From contig CAMLLO010000008.1 of assembly GCA_946480915.1 (NCBI GenBank), positions 97,986 through 161,985 on the forward strand: DNA of 64,000 bases. Direction: 5' to 3'. Shown here piece after piece: positions 55,360 through 62,814 of the stretch. Numbering within the stretch: position 1 is the stretch's first letter; every line of letters starts with the position of its first letter. Both the position numbers and the translations under genes were made by a program. The notes beneath the pieces were generated by a model. That model saw only the letters and a list, made by a program, of their open reading frames with translations, searched no databases and had not been told where the DNA came from. The DNA comes from an uncultured Sphingobacteriaceae bacterium. Lineage in GTDB: Bacteria; Bacteroidota; Bacteroidia; Sphingobacteriales; Sphingobacteriaceae.

Positions 55360-55946
55360 ATTTAGATTACATAGATGGACAAACACCTTTAGACGAAGAG
55401 GAAAAAGACGGCCTACTCATTCCTGCCATTGCCACCCGTGGCGAATTAGACGAGTTTGAGCAGCAGAATATAGAACAGGCAATACTATGGACATTGGGTC
55501 GATCCTTCAAGCCGGAGGTGATTTTTACCGAGAGCTTTATACGCACAGTACACAAGCGAATGTATTCAGATGTATGGGCATGGGCTGGTGAGTTTCGGAA
55601 AACCAACAAGAATATTGGCGTTGACAAATGGCAAATACCCACCGCGCTTAAATGCCTTTTGGATGATGCCAGATACTGGCACGAAAACAATACCTACCCT
55701 CCCGATGAAATTGCCGTAAGGTTGAAGCATCGCATTGTAAGTATTCATTGCTTTCCAAATGGTAACGGAAGGCATAGCCGTTTAATGGCCGATATTATCA
55801 TCGAAAAAGTATACAAGCAGCCTGTTTTTACTTGGGGTGCTGCCAATCTTTCCAGCGAAAGCGATACCAGATCAGCCTACCTCAATGCTGTTAAAACTGC
55901 CGATAAAGGTCATTACAGTTTGTTGCTGGCTTTTGCCAGGTCATAA
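55350..55946 (+). CDS. Fic-domain protein of the mobile mystery protein B type
   Basis: 198 residues starting at an ATG inside the end of the HTH gene. The Fic motif HCFPNGNGRHSR (133-144; HxFxxGNGRxxR with His133 catalytic) is intact, with WAWAGEFRKTNKNIGV as the beta-hairpin flap region. Fic enzymes transfer AMP or similar groups to target proteins. In this pair the HTH protein is probably the antitoxin-like or regulatory partner (inference). The N-terminal GLLIPAIATRGELDEFE matches the family. Confidence 0.93.
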   Translation: MGLDLDYIDGQTPLDEEEKDGLLIPAIATRGELDEFEQQNIEQAILWTLGRSFKPEVIFTESFIRTVHKRMYSDVWAWAGEFRKTNKNIGVDKWQIPTALKCLLDDARYWHENNTYPPDEIAVRLKHRIVSIHCFPNGNGRHSRLMADIIIEKVYKQPVFTWGAANLSSESDTRSAYLNAVKTADKGHYSLLLAFARS

Positions 55947-55951
55947 AGCAA

Positions 55952-56173
55952 ATGAATCATACATTTCAAACAAGGGAAGATTTCTACTATATAACTAAAG
56001 TACCTGCTCATCCATTTCTCCGGTTAAAGCATTTTACCGCAGGTTATCTCAACGGAATCATTTCTTTGGACATCAAAAAATGTCAATCTCCGATCCTGGA
56101 TATCCACCGACAGCAGGATCGTTTCGTTATAAAACCAACCTTGCGCAACAAAAAGAACCAGCAATTTGGGTAG
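55952..56173 (+). CDS. Small ORF ending in the right direct repeat
   Basis: 73 residues starting five bases after the Fic gene stop. The last 13 residues (KPTLRNKKNQQFG) are shared with the frame of the left direct repeat. Up to that point the sequence (HFTAGYLNGIISLDIKKCQ) matches nothing I recognise. It may be a genuine third gene of the cassette or the end of a target gene into which the cassette inserted. Confidence 0.45.
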   Translation: MNHTFQTREDFYYITKVPAHPFLRLKHFTAGYLNGIISLDIKKCQSPILDIHRQQDRFVIKPTLRNKKNQQFG

Positions 56174-56181
56174 GAATCGGT
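56131..56181. repeat. Right direct repeat of the mobile cassette
   Basis: 51 bases matching the left copy at 54666-54719. Within the frame KPTLRNKK(N)QQFG the three base differences are all synonymous (ACT/ACC, TTA/TTG, AAA/AAG) and the gap is a whole AAA codon. Centre-to-centre distance to the left copy is about 1.46 kb. Confidence 0.85.
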
Positions 56182-56255
56182 AGGGTTATGGGTTTACCCT
56201 CTTGTAACCCTACAAAACATCACAGTACCATTGCAGCATAAAACAAAAACGCTGT

Positions 56256-56411
56256 ATGGAAACATTCACTTTTGAACAACTACCGCAGGCGATCAGCCAG
56301 CTTCACGAAAAGGCTACTCGAGCTTTTGACTCAAAAAGCAACAAGCAGATCTCAGGACAGGCAGAGATGAATCGCTGCGGGTCACCTTGTCGCTATTTAT
56401 CCCAAAAGTGA
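56256..56411 (+). pseudogene. Broken excisionase-like HTH gene fragment
   Basis: 51 codons. The N-terminus METFTFEQLPQAISQLHEK is typical of small Bacteroidota excisionase-type HTH proteins, which continue for about 100 residues with a MerR-like HTH. Here the reading frame degenerates after about residue 36 and stops at 56409 without the HTH. It overlaps the end of the next minus-strand gene. It is evidence of earlier mobile-element activity beside mnmE. Confidence 0.5.
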
Positions 56412-56695
56412 ATTATTATAAAAAGGATTATCCCAAATATTCCAAGTAACGAGGCGACAAAAAAAATATCGGCGATTCTTTCCGTCCGAATTTCTTTTTC
56501 CTTCCGGGTTGTTCTGATGGAAATAAATGAAAAAACGGATGAAACTGTTAAAAGCAATGCGATAAGCGATGTAAATTCATCGATCAGGTTATTTTGTGTT
56601 CTGTTTGTAAGGTGCAGGGATGTTATGATGAAAAGACAAAATCCTAGTAGATTGGCTGATGTGCCTAGTATATGTTGAGAGGTTTTATTTGCCAT
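56393..56695 (-). CDS. Small membrane protein
   Basis: 100 residues with three predicted membrane helices (NLLGFCLFIITSLHL, LIALLLTVSSVFSFISI, IFFVASLLGIFGIILFIII). Polar segments lie between them (RTTRKEKEIRTERIAD). Not a named family that I can identify, although short membrane proteins of this plan are common. The 304-base gap upstream (56696-56999) is very AT-rich and holds no other gene. Confidence 0.7.
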   Translation of the reverse strand: MANKTSQHILGTSANLLGFCLFIITSLHLTNRTQNNLIDEFTSLIALLLTVSSVFSFISIRTTRKEKEIRTERIADIFFVASLLGIFGIILFIIIHFWDK

Positions 56696-56999
56696 AATTA
56701 TTGCTCAATATGGTAAAAATAAATTTCGATCAATAAACATAATCAGTGTGTGGACTACGTATCTCACTATTAATTCCACCTATTCTTCATCCCCTGCTTA
56801 CTGCATTGTAACCGTACCGATGTATTATATAAGATACAATTCAATTTATATATATAGAAATTTAATATTTGTTAAGTTGTAAAAAAGCACCTAATGGGTT
56901 TGATGCTATTTTGGCTCTAAAAATCGGAAGCAAATTCACTGGGAAGCAAGGACAAGGCGGCAAAATCATTTCGAAAATTTATTGTGTAGGAAAGAACCT
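56696..56999. other. AT-rich intergenic region
   Basis: 304 bases between the divergent small membrane protein and the isomerase gene. It holds poly-AT stretches (for example around 56825-56880) but no palindrome or terminator stands out. A purine-rich GGAAAG at 56989-56994 sits just upstream of the isomerase start and is its likely ribosome-binding site. Confidence 0.5.
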
Positions 57000-57770
57000 A
57001 TGAAATTAAAAGAAAATATCAATCACTCCGTATGTCGGTGGTGTTACGACTTTCTTACGCTTGATGAACTATGCTTGGTGACAAAGGATATTGGCATTAA
57101 AGCAATCGATTTGATCGGTCCTAAAGACTGGCCTATCCTCCAAAAGAATGGGTTGGATTCGTCCATGTGTAACGGTGCGGAAATTAGCTTGGTAGAGGGA
57201 TGGAATCATCTGCAATATCATACTACACTTATTAAAAATTACATGGAAATTATTCCTCTGGTGGCAAAATCAGGATATAAGAATTTGATTTGCTTTAGCG
57301 GGAACCGTAATGGAATGGATGATGAAACGGGTTTACGCAATGCTTCCGATGGCTTGAAGAAAGTGTTGGCCCTAGCCGAAAAATGTGGTGTAACCCTGGT
57401 AATGGAGTTGCTCAATAGTAAAATAGATCATATTGATTATCAATGCGATAATACAAGCTGGGGTGTCGAGCTGGTGAAAAGAGCAGGTTCGGAGAATCTA
57501 AAGCTTCTTTATGATATCTACCATATGCAGATTGACGAAGGTAATGTGATTCAAACTATAAAAGATAATCACCAGTATATAGCGCATTATCATACAGCGG
57601 GAGTGCCAGGTCGACATGAAATTGACCATACTCAGGAGTTGAATTATCCTGCCATTATGCATGCAATAAAAGAGACGGGTTTTAGAGGCTACGTGGCTCA
57701 GGAATTTTTACCGGCCAACGCCGATAAGATTGCATCGCTAAAACGTGCAATAGAAATTTGTGATATTTAA
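57000..57770 (+). CDS. TIM-barrel sugar isomerase, hydroxypyruvate isomerase-like
   Basis: 256 residues from the ATG at 57000. AP-endonuclease-2/xylose-isomerase-like barrel with LVMELLNSKIDH (metal Glu), LLYDIYHMQIDEG (Asp, His), IAHYHTAGVPGRHEID and YVAQEFLPA (final Glu). Family members isomerise hydroxypyruvate or sugars. There is no Tat signal, unlike many Bacteroidota paralogues, so it is cytoplasmic. GGAAAG lies five bases upstream of the start. Confidence 0.88.
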   Translation: MKLKENINHSVCRWCYDFLTLDELCLVTKDIGIKAIDLIGPKDWPILQKNGLDSSMCNGAEISLVEGWNHLQYHTTLIKNYMEIIPLVAKSGYKNLICFSGNRNGMDDETGLRNASDGLKKVLALAEKCGVTLVMELLNSKIDHIDYQCDNTSWGVELVKRAGSENLKLLYDIYHMQIDEGNVIQTIKDNHQYIAHYHTAGVPGRHEIDHTQELNYPAIMHAIKETGFRGYVAQEFLPANADKIASLKRAIEICDI

Positions 57771-57838
57771 ATGGAAATATCTTAAAGTATTTCTCGCCTG
57801 TATGAGTTCAAAGAAATTATCTGGTAAGATTTCCGTTT

Positions 57839-60094
57839 TCATGGCTCATTAAACTTCATTGGAATCTTAAACCAAAATGTAGAGCCTTTTCCTTCCTCAC
57901 TCATTACTCCGACTTCACCATGGTGTCTTTTAATAATTTCTGCCGATATATACAGACCTAATCCCAGACCAGAAAATTCAGAAGAGGTATCTTCAACCCT
58001 GAAAAAACGATCAAACACTCTCTCTATCTTTTCTTTGGGAATTCCGATTCCAAAATCGGTAACATACACTTTTAAATAATCGCCCTCTTTTTGCGTGTCG
58101 ATGACAATTTCATTAGACTTGGGAGAATACTTTATGGCGTTGGTGATAAAATTTGTCAACACCTGGCCAATTCTGGTTTTATCTCCTTCTACCAAATCGT
58201 GAACAATATTTTTAACTGTAATTGTATGGCTGCTGGGACTATGCATGATGCTTTCCTCAAGCACCTCATTTATATAAAATTGAGTTATAGTGAGGTTAAG
58301 TTTGTCCGCCTGAATTCTCGCATTGTCCAATAGGTCGTTAATCAATGAGGTTAATCTGTTGATCTGCTCATGGGCTTTTACAATAAATAGTTTCAGAACC
58401 TTTTGTTCGGCCTGGGTATCAATAAGTCTTTGCAATATTTGAATGCTGGCTTTGAGGGTTGTAATAGGCGTTTTTAATTCGTGACTGGCAACACTCATAA
58501 ACTCATCTTTTTTTTCAAGAAGTTTTTGCATCAACAGGTTTTGCCTGGCAGCTTCTTCAATTTCTTTGCTGGAAGTTATATCCTGAGTAATAATGATGAT
58601 TTTTGTAGGTTTTCCGCTCTCATCTCTTTCAAAGACTTTTCCCCTCGACCGGGCCCAGCGCCAGTCTTTTTGGGCATTAATCATCCGGTAGTCCAAATGC
58701 AGGATATCTTCATCCGAAAGGTTCTGAAAATTGTTAAAATAATCTAGAAACCTGGGCCAGTCTGAGGGTTCGACAATACCCTCGAGAATATTTATTGACG
58801 AACCCATAAGCTCGTTTACCGTGAAGACTGATTCGATAGGAGCTCGGTTTACATAGGTGAATCTGAGCGTTGGATAATCTAAAGTGGTTATCAGATCAGG
58901 ACTTGCTTCAGCTACTTTATCTGTAAAGTGAATGCTTCCTTTAAGCTTTAATTCGACTTCTTTTAATGAAGTTATATCCGTAAAATAATATAAGATGTCT
59001 TTCACCAGCCCACTGTTTGTCCGGCTAAAAATCATTGCCTTTGTTTTCAGCCAACGCCATCTGCCCTGAATATCTTTGACACGTATAATCAAGTTTTCGC
59101 TGGGATCGTCCAATTTATTAGCTTGTATTGATTCCTTGAACTGATATATCATCGGAAGATCCTCAGGATGAAAATACTTTTCGAGATATCCGGAAGTCTG
59201 TTGTTGTAATTCTTTTTCATCGTAACCTAAGATCCGGCTAATTACTTTGTTGCTATACGTAATTTTATTATCGATATAATTCCTTATCACGATAATATCA
59301 GGCGAGTTATCTATAAGACTTTGCGAGAAATGTTCGCTTGCTTTTAGCTTTTCCTGAATTTCTTTCAGCTCGTGGATATCCGTCACCGTGCCAATCCAGA
59401 AATCAACGATATTGTCTGACCCTTTTATTGGAGTTGATCGCCCCAAATGCCACCTGTATTCTCCATTATATTTTCTAATCCGATATTCAGCCTCATAAGG
59501 TTCCGCTTTCGCTGAGTGTTCATACCAAAGATCTACGACTCTTTGATAATCGTCAGGGTGGATAACGTTTTTCCAAACCTTACTGATTTCTCCTTCCCAC
59601 TCTTGCCCGGTATACTCCACCCATCGTTTATTAAAATAGATATTTGTACCTATTATGCTTGCTGCAAAGGCAATTTGAGGGATATTGTCTATAACTGTCT
59701 CCAGTGGCAGTTGTTTTAGATATTCGAAAGCAAACCTGTCGCGTCGAACATCAAGGATTTCAACCGAAATGCCTGATAACGATTTGAAAATTTCGATATA
59801 TAGCCATTTTTGGTGGCTGGTTGAAAAGAAATTAGCTTTTATATGTTTTTCGCCTTCAATAGAACGCATCAAAATTTTAAACAGGTCGGGATTATCTTCT
59901 AATTGGATAACCTCCCAGATATTTTTTCCAATCAAGTCTTCTCCAGCTTTGCGAAGTAAGTTTTCGGCAGCAGGGTTTAAATAGAGGAAATTATAATGAT
60001 TGTCGAGGAAGATGAAGCTTTCTCCCAGCTCGGCAACGAGCGCTTCCATATGTGCACCCAATAACTGGTTATCAATATTATGAATATGTGCCAT
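57839..60094 (-). CDS. Multi-PAS sensor histidine kinase
   Basis: 751 residues with no membrane segment. Four PAS/PAC units: about 15-120, 135-250 (with WKNVIHPDDYQRV), 255-380 and 385-510. HisKA has His538 (ASHELKTP), and HATPase_c ends with LGLGLYISAEIIKRHHG. It is a soluble sensor of internal or diffusible signals. No regulator is adjacent. Confidence 0.95.
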   Translation of the reverse strand: MAHIHNIDNQLLGAHMEALVAELGESFIFLDNHYNFLYLNPAAENLLRKAGEDLIGKNIWEVIQLEDNPDLFKILMRSIEGEKHIKANFFSTSHQKWLYIEIFKSLSGISVEILDVRRDRFAFEYLKQLPLETVIDNIPQIAFAASIIGTNIYFNKRWVEYTGQEWEGEISKVWKNVIHPDDYQRVVDLWYEHSAKAEPYEAEYRIRKYNGEYRWHLGRSTPIKGSDNIVDFWIGTVTDIHELKEIQEKLKASEHFSQSLIDNSPDIIVIRNYIDNKITYSNKVISRILGYDEKELQQQTSGYLEKYFHPEDLPMIYQFKESIQANKLDDPSENLIIRVKDIQGRWRWLKTKAMIFSRTNSGLVKDILYYFTDITSLKEVELKLKGSIHFTDKVAEASPDLITTLDYPTLRFTYVNRAPIESVFTVNELMGSSINILEGIVEPSDWPRFLDYFNNFQNLSDEDILHLDYRMINAQKDWRWARSRGKVFERDESGKPTKIIIITQDITSSKEIEEAARQNLLMQKLLEKKDEFMSVASHELKTPITTLKASIQILQRLIDTQAEQKVLKLFIVKAHEQINRLTSLINDLLDNARIQADKLNLTITQFYINEVLEESIMHSPSSHTITVKNIVHDLVEGDKTRIGQVLTNFITNAIKYSPKSNEIVIDTQKEGDYLKVYVTDFGIGIPKEKIERVFDRFFRVEDTSSEFSGLGLGLYISAEIIKRHHGEVGVMSEEGKGSTFWFKIPMKFNEP

Positions 60095-60429
60095 GCTATA
60101 TTGATAATAGCAAACCGCCGTAAAAGTTCTTAATTACCGTGAATCTGTACAAATATGTGATAAAGTGTGAAGCAACAAAATCATCAGGAGATTCCTGCAA
60201 ATGGTTCTATCGTATTTTTGATTGAACTTGAACTTCCGGGATACTGGACGAGCTGTCGCCAGGAACTGGTACAAGGGGATAGAATTTTCGATGCCGATAT
60301 CTGTTAGTAGGAACGAATACGACTTTTACGGTGCGTATAAATATTTCTCACGGGAGTTTACAATCGGATATTTTCACGGAACAATGCAGCGCCCGATTGT
60401 TTTTAGGAGTATTAAAAGCGGAGGTTACG
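60095..60429. other. Intergenic region upstream of the cupin gene
   Basis: 335 bases with no supported gene; an open frame through it continues into the cupin gene out of phase and has no family character. GGAGG at 60420-60424 is a strong Shine-Dalgarno sequence, rare in this window, and fixes the cupin start at 60430. Confidence 0.6.
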
Positions 60430-60927
60430 ATGAAAATTTTATTGAAAATCACATTATTGATGGTGTCGTTAATTGTCTTGCATCCTGGTTTAATGGCCCA
60501 GGATCATTCTATGATGTCATCCGATAGCACAGGTCACACGATGATGGGTGTTGCGGACTTTAAATGGATGGATGCGCCCCCGGGATTACCAGCAGGAGCT
60601 AAGGTGGCCGTTCTTTCAGGAGATCCCTCAAAAGCCGAACCATTTACCATACGCGTGAAGTTTCCACCAAATTATGCGGTGAAGCCCCACTGGCACCCTA
60701 CTTCTGAAAATATTACTGTTATTGAAGGTGCTCTTTATATGGGAACTCAGGAAACTTTTGATAAGAAAAAGGCCAGGAAACTTGAAAAAGGCAGCTTTGC
60801 CATGATGCCAGCTAAGTCTGTTCATTATGCTTTTTGCAACAGCCCTACGGTGGTTCAAATACATGGTATGGGGCCCTTTGCCATTACTTATGTTAACAAG
60901 AGTGATGATCCCCGGGTTATGCCCTGA
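60430..60927 (+). CDS. Secreted cupin-domain protein
   Basis: 165 residues from the ATG at 60430, preceded by GGAGG. A signal peptide (MKILLKITLLMVSLIVLHPG...) ends near LMAQD. The cupin domain at about 60-150 has VKPHWHPTSENITVIEGALY with the metal-binding His and Glu residues and SFAMMPAKSVHYAFC. It is probably a periplasmic metal-dependent protein of unknown substrate. The Met-rich stretch (HSMMSSDSTGHTMMG) after the signal might bind copper, but this is speculative. Confidence 0.85.
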   Translation: MKILLKITLLMVSLIVLHPGLMAQDHSMMSSDSTGHTMMGVADFKWMDAPPGLPAGAKVAVLSGDPSKAEPFTIRVKFPPNYAVKPHWHPTSENITVIEGALYMGTQETFDKKKARKLEKGSFAMMPAKSVHYAFCNSPTVVQIHGMGPFAITYVNKSDDPRVMP

Positions 60928-61004
60928 GGCTCGTACCGTTTGAGAGAAGTATTTGGACAAGAGTAATTATAGTTTCCAGCAAAGATATAATCCCCATTTT
61001 GCAG

Positions 61005-61045
61005 ATCCGTTTTTCCTTCTTCGGCATGGAGAAGGAAAAACGGAT
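61005..61045 (+). terminator. Strong hairpin downstream of the cupin gene
   Basis: Perfect 16-base arms (61005-61020 and 61030-61045; ATCCGTTTTTCCTTCT with its complement) around a nine-base loop. It lies 78 bases past the cupin stop and is followed by TTAAAATTTA. It is probably a terminator. The remainder of 60928-61249 shows nothing else. Confidence 0.6.
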
Positions 61046-61249
61046 TTAAAATTTAATTCTTTTCAAATGTTGCGCTGGCAGCAAGTGTTTTTGTAATCGA
61101 ATTAACACCCACCACAGATTTTCTATATTTGCTTAGAATTATCAAACCTGCAAGCTTTCATTTATTGTAGCTTTGTTTCCTGTTCGGGATATTTAAAGTT
61201 TCCGCAGATAAGCAAACGATAAAATTGAAATGAGTTGTTTAATTTTAAG

Positions 61250-61939
61250 ATGAAAATAAAATCCTTCTTTGTATTTCTGTTTCTTTTTCCTTTTGTTCTG
61301 GCAGCCCAAACGAATGCATTGGCCGATAAGCCATTGAATATTCTCACCCTTGGCGACAGTAACGGTACCTTTCCTCATAGCTGGCCGAAACAGCTGAAGT
61401 TGGCCCTGCCGAATGCAGAGGTATTCAATATTAGTAAATCGGGCAGAACGATTGGTTTTCTAAACCTTGGCGACAGTACCTTAAATTCGCTGTTTGTTGC
61501 CGACGAGAACCTGAAGAAGGCTGCTGAGCATACCAAGGATCGACCTTTTGATTTTATCGTATTAGAACTGGGCACCAACGATGCTAAAGCGGTATTTGCC
61601 AACCGACAGAAAGAGGTGCCGGTCAATCTTGAAAAACTCATCAAAAAAATCAGAGGCTGCGGCTATTCAACTATCACCAATGCCAGAATCATCATCATTT
61701 CCCCACCTCCTTATGGCCAGAAAGCTGAAGTATTGGAGAAATATAAAGGTGGTGGCAAGCGGGTTAAAAAGATGAGTAAAACTTTTAAAAAAGTAGCCAA
61801 ACGGAACCACTGTCTTTTTGTCAATGGCTTTAAAACACCAGAATTGGACATAGAGACAATGACAGGTGACGGTTTGCACCTCGATGCTGTAGCATCTAAA
61901 AAACTGATACAGCCTGTAATAAAGTTAATGAGGAAATAA
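61250..61939 (+). CDS. Secreted SGNH/GDSL hydrolase
   Basis: 229 residues from the ATG at 61250. The signal peptide ends near VLAAQTNA. SGNH blocks: LTLGDSNGTFPHSW (Ser), ISKSGRTIG (Gly), LELGTNDAK (Asn) and DGLHLDA (Asp/His). It probably deacylates an extracellular ester or glycan. It is monocistronic and unrelated in sequence detail to the Tat-exported SGNH protein at 28834. Confidence 0.9.
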   Translation: MKIKSFFVFLFLFPFVLAAQTNALADKPLNILTLGDSNGTFPHSWPKQLKLALPNAEVFNISKSGRTIGFLNLGDSTLNSLFVADENLKKAAEHTKDRPFDFIVLELGTNDAKAVFANRQKEVPVNLEKLIKKIRGCGYSTITNARIIIISPPPYGQKAEVLEKYKGGGKRVKKMSKTFKKVAKRNHCLFVNGFKTPELDIETMTGDGLHLDAVASKKLIQPVIKLMRK

Positions 61940-61992
61940 GAATATTTATTTCGCTAGACCTTCCTGATTGTTCTTTCTCAATTACTGGCTTT

Positions 61993-62469
61993 TTACTTTT
62001 TCATTTTGTTCTTTTCATTTAAGAAAAAACAATGAGCTGCACAGGCGTGGAGTTTGTAGTTTTTATGTGTAGTACCCAATTTATGCCCTTTAGGGTCCAA
62101 AATTTCACATGTTTGCTGATCTTTATCTTTAGTAGTGATCACACTTACACCTTGTGAATTATAGAAGGTTCCATTCTTGTTGGCTTTACCAAGTTTCTTT
62201 CCTTTACCATCAAACACATTTCCATTTTTATCAATAAAGTACACTTTTTGGCCTTTAGTATTCCATGCTACATTGTTCTTGTCTATGTAACCCAACTTGG
62301 TGCCACCATGATCATAAATTCCACCTTTAGCATCGATAAAAATACGCGGAGTTTTGAATGTGTCTTGTTTAGTTTGCCCGGCCTTTGTAGTTCCCTTGTT
62401 TGGCTGAGCGAAGGTATTTGCAGAAATTATTGTAAATAATGCCAACAGGGCGATTAATAAAGTTTTCAT
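61993..62469 (-). CDS. Secreted protein with short YD/WN repeats
   Basis: 158 residues from the ATG at 62469. The signal peptide (MKTLLIALLALFTIISANTFAQ) is clear. About five repeats of 18-20 residues follow: GGIYDHGGTKLG, NNVAWNTKGQKV, GNVFDGKGKKLG, GTFYNSQGVSV and CEILDPKGHKLG. The pattern suggests stacked beta-hairpins. The C-terminal tail has Cys-rich HACAAHCFF. It is not a recognised family. Confidence 0.7.
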   Translation of the reverse strand: MKTLLIALLALFTIISANTFAQPNKGTTKAGQTKQDTFKTPRIFIDAKGGIYDHGGTKLGYIDKNNVAWNTKGQKVYFIDKNGNVFDGKGKKLGKANKNGTFYNSQGVSVITTKDKDQQTCEILDPKGHKLGTTHKNYKLHACAAHCFFLNEKNKMKK

Positions 62470-62627
62470 GTCTTTCAATTTTATTTAAAAATGCAGATTC
62501 TAATGTCTAGTTCTTGCGACCTATGTCAACTCGTAACATGATAATAATCAATTAAATAAGGTGTAGTTTGACTATGTTTTTTGTTGTAATTGCGCGAGGC
62601 GGATATCGAAAAAAGTTTCGCGGTTAA

Positions 62628-62786
62628 CATCGCCTTCGTGATGTTTCTTTTACAAATATTACCCTGCCGGAAAATTCGAAAGTTGTGATAAATGATGCTG
62701 AACTCGTGAAGTTCACCAACGTAAAACCGATCGCTGGCTTAAAACCTGAGTTTTTGGTTGTTAATAGTGAAAAAATAACCTATTAG
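62628..62786 (+). pseudogene. Decayed gene end (beta-helix or glycosidase-like)
   Basis: A 52-codon frame that begins directly after a stop and ends at TAG (62784-62786). It reads like the C-terminus of a secreted beta-helix or polygalacturonase-type enzyme (RDVSFTNITLPENSKVV, then KFTNVKPIAGLKPEFLVVNS). No start codon or upstream coding sequence is present. The rest of 62470-62814 is featureless. Confidence 0.35.
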
Positions 62787-62814
62787 TTTTATTTCGATAT
62801 TCAACCCCATCATC

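Noticed and set aside
60222..60527. Alternative 101-codon gene before the cupin
   Set aside because: It overlaps the cupin start in another frame, has no recognisable domain, and the strong GGAGG supports the cupin start instead.
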